A stretch of DNA of 7,420 nt from an uncultured Opitutia bacterium (GTDB taxonomy: Bacteria; Verrucomicrobiota; Verrucomicrobiia; Opitutales; UBA953). A program made the translations under genes and the position numbers. The DNA lies in contig CAIMFE010000117.1 of the NCBI GenBank assembly GCA_903840235.1, positions 1 to 7,420 on the forward strand. Reading direction: 5' to 3'. This document shows, piece after piece, positions 1 to 5,729 of the stretch. The first letter of the stretch is position 1; each line of letters begins with the position of its first letter. Below the pieces are notes generated by a model that had not been told where the DNA came from, did not search any database, and saw nothing but the letters and a program-made list of their open reading frames with translations.

Positions 1-609
1 ATCAAACGTACCATCTACGGAAATGGCTACGACACCTGGACGGCGGCGTGCGATTTGCGATTCCTGCACCGTACTCACACCAATACGTGGATAAAGAACG
101 ACCGCACGTACACCAGGAACATTAGCACAAGCCTCGGTCACCGCACCACCGGTATCACCCGATGTTGCAGCCAGAATTGTAAGTTCAGGAAAATCTTTTC
201 CTAAAACATGAGCCGTAACACGTACGAGTAATCGCACGGCAAAATCTTTAAACGCTGCCGATGGACCTTGAAATAGTTCTAAGACGCTAATCGCGCCCTC
301 GGGCTTGCCCTGATAACCTTTGGGATAAATCAGTGGTACAGGAAAATTAAATGCTTCGTTGCAAAGACGCTTTAAAACATCGGGGCCTAACTCATCGGCG
401 AAATAAGGAGCGATGACAGCTTCGGCGAGTTGCGCGTAAGTGTCGTTGCGATGTTGCTCAATGAAGTCGGGCGTGATCTGTGGAATGACTTTCGGCACCC
501 ACAGTCCGCCCTTCCCTGGCATCGACGAAAGTAAAACCTCACGTAATGAGGCACTTTGCGAAGCATCGGCCGTGGAAATAAATTCTAACTTATTTTTCGG
601 AGATGACAT
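1..609 (-). CDS. thrC: Threonine synthase, N-terminal 203 residues (runs off the left edge)
   Basis: Threonine synthase is a cytoplasmic PLP enzyme that converts O-phospho-L-homoserine and water to L-threonine and phosphate, the last step of threonine synthesis. I translated this frame by hand from the ATG at 609-607; it is open to base 1, so the C-terminal half or more is missing from the window. Visible family marks are the KGGLWVPKVIP segment near residue 33 (family: DGGLYVPE.IP), FNFPVPL at 87-93, the PLP-lysine region LELFQGPSAAFKDF with the likely Schiff-base Lys121, SGDTGGAV at 150-157 (phosphate-binding loop), VLYPRIGVS at 171-179, and VDGTFD at the edge. The start is supported by an AAGGG tract 5 bases upstream (619-615). 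It begins inside the thrB coding region and overlaps it by 20 bases, so it is the second gene of a thrBC operon. The lysine motif differs from the usual LFHGPTLAFKDF (Q for H, SA for TL). The identification is firm. Confidence 0.95.
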   Translation of the reverse strand, partial: MSSPKNKLEFISTADASQSASLREVLLSSMPGKGGLWVPKVIPQITPDFIEQHRNDTYAQLAEAVIAPYFADELGPDVLKRLCNEAFNFPVPLIYPKGYQGKPEGAISVLELFQGPSAAFKDFAVRLLVRVTAHVLGKDFPELTILAATSGDTGGAVTEACANVPGVRAVVLYPRIGVSTVQESQIARRRPGVVAISVDGTFD

Positions 610-1543
610 GGACGCCCTTAGGATTGATGCGTGAAACGTAGGGGGTTGCTTTAATCGGTACCGAAGCAAAAACCTCGGTCACTGCTTTAGCGACTGCTTG
701 GGCAACCTTCTCACCTTCACAGAGTGCAAAAACGCTCGGACCCGCACCAGAGATGGAAAATCCTAATGCACCAGCAGACATCGCTACGCGCTTCGCACGA
801 TAAAATTCAGGGATGAGACGCTGACGATGCGGCTCCGCAATCGCATCATGCAAGGATCGACCGATTAAAGCGTAATCACTTTGGTACAGACCAGAAATCA
901 ATCCACCCAAGTTTCCGCTTTGTTGAATCGCGGTTTCTAATTGCACGTGACGAGGCATGATTTCGCGCGCGACCTTAGTCAGCACCACGATGTCAGGATG
1001 CACGACTGCTGCCCAAAGATTATTGGGGATTGGAATATTATGAACATCGAGTTCCGCATTCGAACGAATTAAAGTGATTCCGCCTAATAAACAGGGGCCA
1101 ACATTGTCTGCATGCCAGGCACCATCAGCAGCAGCTTCACCCGCGACGACGAAAGGTAAAAGTTGACGACGAGTAAGAGGTTCACCGAGTAAATGATTTA
1201 CAGCGAAGGCACCGGCCACAGCACTGGCGGCGCTGGAACCAAGTCCGCTGCCGAAAGGCATCTTCTTGTGTATCTCCATTTCGATACCGATATCACCCAA
1301 ACCGAGGTGACGAAGCAGATCGAGTACAGCAACACCCGCAGTGTTTAGTTTTGGCTCTAAAGGCAGTCGGCCATCATCACCGGTAATCTTGGTGATGCGG
1401 AATCCAGGCTTGTCGGATCGACGGACAACGATTTCGTCGCCCGGCTTCTCAATGGCGAATCCAAGCACGTCGAATCCGCACGCTACGTTTGCGACCGTGG
1501 CGGGGGAGAAAACAGTGACTTCTTTTAGTGACATTTTTGACAT
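590..1543 (-). CDS. thrB: Homoserine kinase (GHMP kinase family)
   Basis: Homoserine kinase phosphorylates L-homoserine with ATP to O-phospho-L-homoserine, the substrate of the ThrC encoded next. The protein has 317 residues, near the usual 300-320. It shows the three GHMP kinase marks: the N-terminal substrate region VFSPATVANVACGFDVLGFA (11-30), the ATP-binding glycine/serine loop MPFGSGLGSSAAS (95-107), and the C-terminal SISGAGPSVFAL motif (263-274). GEAAADGAWHADNV (135-148) and the HADN core are also typical. I chose the ATG at 1543 because a TGGGGC tract ends about 5 bases before it. A second ATG three codons on (1534) is equally compatible with the family. The frame stays open further upstream to 1792, but that part is antisense to nadE and has no family resemblance. 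It is the first gene of the thrBC operon and is transcribed divergently from nadE. Its sequence style resembles Bacteroidetes-type ThrB rather than the enterobacterial one. Confidence 0.96.
   Translation of the reverse strand: MSKMSLKEVTVFSPATVANVACGFDVLGFAIEKPGDEIVVRRSDKPGFRITKITGDDGRLPLEPKLNTAGVAVLDLLRHLGLGDIGIEMEIHKKMPFGSGLGSSAASAVAGAFAVNHLLGEPLTRRQLLPFVVAGEAAADGAWHADNVGPCLLGGITLIRSNAELDVHNIPIPNNLWAAVVHPDIVVLTKVAREIMPRHVQLETAIQQSGNLGGLISGLYQSDYALIGRSLHDAIAEPHRQRLIPEFYRAKRVAMSAGALGFSISGAGPSVFALCEGEKVAQAVAKAVTEVFASVPIKATPYVSRINPKGVHVISEK
615..619 (-). promoter_or_regulatory. Ribosome binding site of thrC inside thrB
   Basis: On the minus strand the bases before the thrC ATG read TAAGGGCGTCC. 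The AAGGG tract ends 5 bases before the start codon, a good Shine-Dalgarno distance. It lies within the last codons of thrB, so ribosomes finishing thrB pass over it. This supports the ATG at 609 and translational coupling of the two genes. Confidence 0.55.
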
Positions 1544-1628
1544 ATCAGCCCCAAAACGAGGGATGGGTAGACCTTTCGGGTTGCCTCGCCAAGGGTCAAC
1601 GGTGAACATACGCGTTACCGAGCCAAAA
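1544..1628. promoter_or_regulatory. Divergent control region between thrB and nadE
   Basis: This 85-bp gap is the only real intergenic stretch in the window and separates the starts of two oppositely transcribed gene sets, so promoters for both should lie in it or just inside the flanking genes. For nadE, a full TTGACA sits at 1537-1542 inside the thrB start, but I find no acceptable -10 at 16-18 bases from it. TTGCCT at 1581-1586 with GAACAT at 1604-1609 (17-base spacer) is a weak alternative. If the organism belongs to Bacteroidetes, sigma-70 consensus matching is not a safe guide. No threonine leader peptide or attenuator fits into the gap. Confidence 0.5.
1594..1619. repeat. Tandem heptamer GGTCAAC/GGTGAAC with an inverted GTTACC, operator-like
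   Basis: GGTCAAC (1594-1600) is followed directly by GGTGAAC (1601-1607), identical at 6 of 7 bases. Six bases later GTTACC (1614-1619) is an inverted, slightly shortened copy of the same word. The second and third copies form an imperfect dyad, CGGTGAAC and GTTACCG, with one bulged base. The cluster sits in the middle of the divergent gap and would overlap the candidate thrB -10. A repressor or activator site is a fair guess, but the words are short and chance cannot be excluded. Confidence 0.3.
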
Positions 1629-1635
1629 ATGGCAA
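1605..1635 (-). promoter_or_regulatory. Weak promoter candidate for thrBC
   Basis: On the minus strand TTGCCA (1635-1630, 5 of 6 matches to TTGACA) and TATGTT (1610-1605, 4 of 6 matches to TATAAT) are separated by 19 bases. Transcription would begin near 1598 and give a leader of about 55 bases before the thrB ATG. The -35 box would lie over the nadE start codon, so the two directions could interfere. The spacer is longer than ideal, so this is a suggestion only. Confidence 0.2.
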
Positions 1636-3572
1636 AAAGTACACATCCATTCGGTTTTGTGACCGTTGCAGCCGCCTCCCCGGCCCTGCGACTGGGAGAC
1701 CCCGCAGCCAATACCCAGCTCATTATCCAGGCCCTTGAAAAAGCGGCAGCTGAGGGTTCGGAGATCGTTGTACTGCCCGAACTTTGCCTCACGGGTTACA
1801 GTTGCGGTGACTTATTTGGCCAGCGGACTCTCCTCAACGGGGCCCTCAAAGGACTCTCCCAAATCGCCGAAGCGACCGCTCGACTCTCCCTCACGGCCCT
1901 CGTTGGGATGCCCTTAGAAATTTCGGGACGTCTCTACAACGTCGGCGTCTTCGTCTCGCACGGAAATATTTTAGGTGTGGTTCCCAAAACTCACCTACCC
2001 AACTCGGGAGAATTTTACGAACAGCGTTGGTTCGCTTCGAGTCGCGTTGCTCATTTTCAAGAAGTAGAATTATTCGGAAAAAAAGTTCCCTTCGGTATCG
2101 ATTTACTTTTCCAAGCTAAAGATATTTCTGATTGCGTCGTCGGAATTGAAATTTGCGAAGACCTTTGGGCAGTCGAGCCTCCGAGCGGAGCTCAAGCTCT
2201 AGCCGGCGCCACCCTGCTCTGTAATCTTTCGGCCAGTGATGAACTTCTCACTAAAGCAAATTACCGTCGCGATCTCGTGCGTTCGCAATCGGCGCGTTGT
2301 TTAGCTGCCTACATTTACGCTGCGGCGGGTGCGGGAGAATCGAGTACCGATGTCGTTTATAGCGGACACGGTTTAATTGCTGAAAATGGCCTAATTCTTG
2401 GGGAATCTGAGCGTTTTCGCTTCGAATTATCGCTCATCGTTTCACAGGTCGATGTCGACAAACTACAGGCCGAACGTCGCCGCAATAGTACTTTCTTTGG
2501 TCAGATTCCTTCGTACCAACCACGTTTCATTAGTTTCGAAGTTAAACATCCGACTGGCACGACACCCAAGCTTCGTCGTCGCTTCTCTCAGCACCCATTC
2601 GTTCCCTCGGATGCCCAACGTCGCGATGAAAACAGTCAGGAAATTTTTGCAATTCAATCCACGGGCTTAGCTCGTCGTCTCCGTCACACCGGAGTTAAAC
2701 ACGCCGTCATTGGAGTTTCGGGCGGACTTGATTCTACGCTCGCACTTTTAGTCATGCTCGAAGCGTTTGGTCGACTGGGATTAGATCGCAAGGGAATCAT
2801 CGGCGTCACTCTACCTGGACCTGGCACCACCGAACGCACACGCATCAACGCACGCAAACTGATGGATGCACTAGGCGTTACAGCACGTGAAATTCCTATT
2901 GGCCCTGCGGTTGAAAATCACCTTAAAGACATCGAACACCCGACTGGTAAATTTGATGTTACTTTTGAAAACGCCCAAGCACGCGAACGTACTCAAGTGC
3001 TCATGGATATTGCTAATCAAACCCAAGGTTTAGTCGTGGGTACGGGTGACCTCTCGGAAGCCGCTCTCGGTTGGTGCACATTCAACGCGGATCACATGTC
3101 GATGTACCATGTAAACATCGGCGTACCTAAAACTTTAGTTAAACACTTGGTCTCGTGGGCGGCCCACGCACGTCACGTCGGTCATGAACGCGCCCTACTC
3201 GAAGATATTGTCGCAACACCCGTCAGCCCCGAACTCTTACCAATCGGAGCCAACGGCGAAATGACTCAGCAAACCGAACTCTTGGTTGGTCCTTACGAGC
3301 TACACGATTTCTTCCTCTTCCACTTTATCCGCAATGGATTCCGCCCAGCTAAAGTTCTTTGGCTCACGGAACATGCCTTCGCCGGTAAGTATGATACCGT
3401 AGAAATTAAATATTGGCTGAAAACCTTCCTGACCCGCTTCTTCAGCCAGCAATATAAGCGTTCTTCAATGCCAGACGGCCCAAAAATCGGTTCTGTGGCC
3501 CTTTCCCCTCGTGGAGATTGGCGTATGCCTTCCGACGCGGAAGCCACGGCGTGGCTTGCAGAATTAGGCTAA
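1629..3572 (+). CDS. nadE: Glutamine-dependent NAD+ synthetase (nitrilase + synthetase domains)
   Basis: The enzyme makes NAD+ from nicotinic acid adenine dinucleotide, ATP and glutamine in the cytoplasm, the last step of NAD+ synthesis. The 647-residue protein has the two-domain layout of the Mycobacterium-type enzyme. The N-terminal nitrilase-like glutaminase carries the Glu-Lys-Cys triad: Glu51 in VVLPELCLTGYS, Lys120 in PKTHLPNSGEFYEQRWF and Cys176 in GIEICEDLW. Ammonia from it feeds the C-terminal ATP pyrophosphatase domain with the P-loop GVSGGLDST (362-370), GTGDLSEAALGWCTF and the C-terminal KRSSMPDGPKIGSV. I chose ATG 1629 because it puts the triad almost exactly at the M. tuberculosis positions (52, 121, 176) and the FGFVTVAAASP strand at the N terminus. 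In-frame ATG 1563 and GTG 1602 would add residues without family support. The Shine-Dalgarno signal is poor. It is the first gene of a four-gene plus-strand run, with the next gene 20 bases on. Confidence 0.96.
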   Translation: MAKSTHPFGFVTVAAASPALRLGDPAANTQLIIQALEKAAAEGSEIVVLPELCLTGYSCGDLFGQRTLLNGALKGLSQIAEATARLSLTALVGMPLEISGRLYNVGVFVSHGNILGVVPKTHLPNSGEFYEQRWFASSRVAHFQEVELFGKKVPFGIDLLFQAKDISDCVVGIEICEDLWAVEPPSGAQALAGATLLCNLSASDELLTKANYRRDLVRSQSARCLAAYIYAAAGAGESSTDVVYSGHGLIAENGLILGESERFRFELSLIVSQVDVDKLQAERRRNSTFFGQIPSYQPRFISFEVKHPTGTTPKLRRRFSQHPFVPSDAQRRDENSQEIFAIQSTGLARRLRHTGVKHAVIGVSGGLDSTLALLVMLEAFGRLGLDRKGIIGVTLPGPGTTERTRINARKLMDALGVTAREIPIGPAVENHLKDIEHPTGKFDVTFENAQARERTQVLMDIANQTQGLVVGTGDLSEAALGWCTFNADHMSMYHVNIGVPKTLVKHLVSWAAHARHVGHERALLEDIVATPVSPELLPIGANGEMTQQTELLVGPYELHDFFLFHFIRNGFRPAKVLWLTEHAFAGKYDTVEIKYWLKTFLTRFFSQQYKRSSMPDGPKIGSVALSPRGDWRMPSDAEATAWLAELG

Positions 3573-3584
3573 TCGTGCTTGATG

Positions 3585-3590
3585 GGTGAG
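3585..3590 (+). promoter_or_regulatory. Ribosome binding site of the GlcD-like gene
   Basis: GGTGAG lies in the 20-base spacer after nadE and ends 2 bases before the ATG at 3593. The spacing is shorter than ideal. It is the only purine-rich tract in the spacer and supports this ATG; an in-frame GTG at 3575 hits a stop codon at once and cannot be the start. Confidence 0.4.
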
Positions 3591-3592
3591 CG

Positions 3593-5056
3593 ATGGCTCC
3601 TCTTCAAACTCATCCCGCGGCAACGCAAGAGCTCAGTAAACTTCTCGGATCCGAGAAAGTTTTTACCGATGAAGCAACCTGCTTCGCGGCGTCCTTCGAT
3701 AACATGCGTTTATCGTTCATGCCCGAAGCGGTGATTCGTCCAAAAGTTGAAGAGGATATCGGTACCGTTTTAAAATTAGCTAACCAATATAAAGTTCCGG
3801 TCACGGTACGCGGACGTGGCACCGGTAATGCGGGTGCGAGTTCACCCATCAAAGGCGGATGGGTTATTCACTTGGATCATTGGGACAAAATTGAAATCGA
3901 TCCTATATCCGCCATGGCCACGGTTCAACCGGGAGCCATCACCGCGAAGATCAATGATTTAGCTGCACCTCACGGATTATTTTTTCCACCCGACCCTTCA
4001 TCGCTAAAATATTGTAGTATCGGCGGAAATATTGCGACCAATGCAGGAGGACTTCGGGCCGCTAAATATGGGGTTGTACGCGATCACGTGTATGCCCTTG
4101 AAGGGTTTCTTCCCACCGGAGAAAAAGTAAAATGGGGTGCCCCTTTAAGAAAATTCGTCAGTGGAATTAATTTACGCGATCTCTGGATTGGATCCGAAGG
4201 CACATTGGGAATCATCACTAAAGCGACAATCAAGCTCGTGAATAAGCCTCTAGCTCGTCGCACTTTCTTGGTTGCTTGTCGTACCGACGAAATAGCGCTC
4301 GAAGCTGCTGCTGAATTGATGGGTTCAAGAATTAATCCATCGGTCTTTGAATTCTTGGACACACAAACGGTTGAAGCCGCAGAAAAACAACGTGGCAGTC
4401 GAGTGTTCTCCACCGATGAACTCCATGGTATTAAAGAAACCTGCGCGATTTTATTAGTCGAAATCGATGGACATCCTTCGGCATTAGCTGATGACGCCGT
4501 AAAAGTTAATGAATGGATCAAAAAATTCGGCGTCGCTTCACGCGCAACCGACAACGAAGTTGAAGCAGAAAAACTCTGGGATATTCGTCGCACCTGCTCG
4601 CAGGCGATGTACTCGCTGGGTAATGCGAAGTTAAACGAAGACATCGTCGTACCCTTTAAAAGCTATGTGGAATTGATTAAGTATACTCGCGAAGTACGTG
4701 ATCAAATCGGCCTACCTACTCCAACTTTCGGTCACGCGGCGGATGGGAACTTCCACGTACATATCATGTACAATCGCGATAATCCAGATGACTGCAAGAA
4801 AGCCGAAAAAGCTATTCACGAAGTGATGAAGAAAGTAGTCGAATTAGGTGGAGCGATTACGGGTGAACACGGAATCGGCATCGCTAAATCTCCTTTCCTG
4901 AGTCTGCAACACTCACCTGCTGAAATTTCTGCGATGTTGGCCGTGAAGAAAGCCTTGGACCCGAATAATATTTTAGCACCAGGACAAATTTTCGAGCCAC
5001 TCAATGTTTGGGAACATCGTCCCGTCAAAGTCACTCTAGCCTGGGACAAACATTAA
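3593..5056 (+). CDS. glcD: FAD-linked 2-hydroxyacid dehydrogenase, GlcD-like (glycolate or D-lactate)
   Basis: This 487-residue protein belongs to the vanillyl-alcohol-oxidase/GlcD family of FAD enzymes that oxidise D-2-hydroxyacids (glycolate, D-lactate, D-2-hydroxyglutarate) to 2-oxoacids. E. coli GlcD is of similar length, about 499. The N-terminal FAD-binding domain shows VIRPKVEEDI (47-56), the flavin loop TVRGRGTGNAGAS (71-83), PPDPSS (132-137), GGNIATNAGG (144-153) and WIGSEGTLGIITKATIKL (198-215). The C-terminal FAD-oxidase domain shows FGHAADGNFHVH (379-390), whose His381 and His388 fit the family's metal site, GEHGIG (424-429) and LDPNNILAPGQIF (455-467). About 20 residues follow the normal family end (EPLNVWEHRPVKVTLAWDKH). 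There is no signal peptide or membrane segment. No glcE or glcF lies beside it, so whether it is a GlcDEF subunit or a stand-alone dehydrogenase is open. The HAD phosphatase starts one base after its stop. The family is firm; the substrate and the symbol are tentative. Confidence 0.85.
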   Translation: MAPLQTHPAATQELSKLLGSEKVFTDEATCFAASFDNMRLSFMPEAVIRPKVEEDIGTVLKLANQYKVPVTVRGRGTGNAGASSPIKGGWVIHLDHWDKIEIDPISAMATVQPGAITAKINDLAAPHGLFFPPDPSSLKYCSIGGNIATNAGGLRAAKYGVVRDHVYALEGFLPTGEKVKWGAPLRKFVSGINLRDLWIGSEGTLGIITKATIKLVNKPLARRTFLVACRTDEIALEAAAELMGSRINPSVFEFLDTQTVEAAEKQRGSRVFSTDELHGIKETCAILLVEIDGHPSALADDAVKVNEWIKKFGVASRATDNEVEAEKLWDIRRTCSQAMYSLGNAKLNEDIVVPFKSYVELIKYTREVRDQIGLPTPTFGHAADGNFHVHIMYNRDNPDDCKKAEKAIHEVMKKVVELGGAITGEHGIGIAKSPFLSLQHSPAEISAMLAVKKALDPNNILAPGQIFEPLNVWEHRPVKVTLAWDKH

Positions 5057-5057
5057 G

Positions 5058-5723
5058 ATGTCATCCACTGTTGCTGTATTTGATTGGGATGGCGTCGTCA
5101 TCGATTCCTCCACCGCCCACGAACGTGCGTGGCAAAGTTTAGCGAAAGAAGAAAATCTTCCGCTGGTACCGAATCACTTTAAACTCGGATTCGGAAAATT
5201 AAATGAAGTGATCATTCCGAATATCTTGGGCTGGTCTAAAGACCCTCAAGAGATTCGCCGCCTATCCGAGAAAAAAGAAGCTCACTATCGTACCATCGCA
5301 CGGACTGGACATATTCGATTACTCCCAGGGGTCAAAGAACTCACCAATGCCCTTAAATCATTGGGTATTCCTTGTGTGATTGGTACATCCACCCATAAGG
5401 CCAATCTCGCACTTTCCTTCGAACTCTTTGGACTGGAAGGACACTTTCAAGGAGCCGTTTCGAGCGAAGACGTAACCCAAGGGAAACCGAATCCTGAAGT
5501 ATTTCTCAAAGCCTGTGCAATCGGCGGCGGTAATCCTAAAAATTCATTCGTCTTCGAAGATTCATTTTCAGGAATTCAGGCAGGGCTCGCCGGTGGATTT
5601 ACCACTATTGCCTTAGCGACCACGCATACCCGAGAAATTTTATTAGCACAGAACGCTCATCATATTGTAAATAATTTATCCGAAGTAAATCCTCAGTGGA
5701 TTCTGCAAGGTAAGATTTTCTAA
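5058..5723 (+). CDS. HAD-superfamily phosphatase (CbbY/phosphoglucomutase-like, class IA)
   Basis: A 221-residue cytoplasmic haloacid-dehalogenase-fold hydrolase acting on a small phosphate ester. All four HAD motifs are present: motif I FDWDGVVIDS (nucleophile Asp9, acid/base Asp11), motif II around Thr110/Ser111 in VIGTSTHK, motif III Lys143 in GKPNPEVF, and motif IV FEDSFSG with Glu167 and Asp168. Residues about 20-90 form a helical C1 cap. The cap signature HERAWQSLAKEE plus ILGWSKDPQEIRRLSEKKE recalls plant chloroplast PYRP2-type phosphatases (riboflavin pathway) and CbbY/beta-phosphoglucomutase relatives more than classical Gph; this is from memory and unverified. Its gene begins one base after the GlcD-like stop (TAA G ATG), so translation is probably coupled. 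Next to a glycolate-oxidase-like gene, 2-phosphoglycolate is a reasonable substrate guess. 5-amino-6-ribitylamino-uracil phosphate or a sugar phosphate are alternatives. No symbol is given because the substrate cannot be read from the sequence. Confidence 0.9.
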   Translation: MSSTVAVFDWDGVVIDSSTAHERAWQSLAKEENLPLVPNHFKLGFGKLNEVIIPNILGWSKDPQEIRRLSEKKEAHYRTIARTGHIRLLPGVKELTNALKSLGIPCVIGTSTHKANLALSFELFGLEGHFQGAVSSEDVTQGKPNPEVFLKACAIGGGNPKNSFVFEDSFSGIQAGLAGGFTTIALATTHTREILLAQNAHHIVNNLSEVNPQWILQGKIF

Positions 5724-5729
5724 GTCAGC

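Noticed and set aside
440..634. Short plus-strand open frame across the thrC/thrB junction
   Set aside because: It is antisense to two firmly identified genes, and the translation shows no motif and no ribosome binding site of note.
1537..1542. Perfect TTGACA -35 box on the plus strand at the thrB start
   Set aside because: No acceptable -10 lies 16-18 bases downstream (the bases there are GGGATG-like). The hexamer is explained by thrB codons ATG TCA on the other strand.
1341..1628. Upstream extension of the nadE frame to an earlier ATG (1341, 1563) or GTG (1602)
   Set aside because: The extension is antisense to thrB and has no family resemblance. Starting at 1629 places Glu51, Lys120 and Cys176 at the positions expected from the M. 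tuberculosis enzyme.
1544..1792. Upstream extension of the thrB frame to ATG 1609 or 1792
   Set aside because: It lies antisense to nadE and adds up to 83 residues with no homoserine kinase similarity; the family N terminus (EVTVFSPATVANV) starts right after ATG 1543/1534.
3293..3547. Minus-strand open frame at the end of nadE
   Set aside because: It is antisense to the highly conserved NadE C terminus, with no motif. The same applies to the other short frames inside nadE and uvrB.
4084..4644. Long open frame on the minus strand (186 codons) inside the GlcD-like gene
   Set aside because: It is fully antisense to a well-supported gene. The translation is rich in Ser, Ala and Thr with no recognisable domain, as expected of a shadow frame.
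5724..5729. A terminator between the HAD gene and uvrB that would split the run
   Set aside because: There are only 6 bases between stop and start, and I saw no GC-rich hairpin followed by a T run around the junction.
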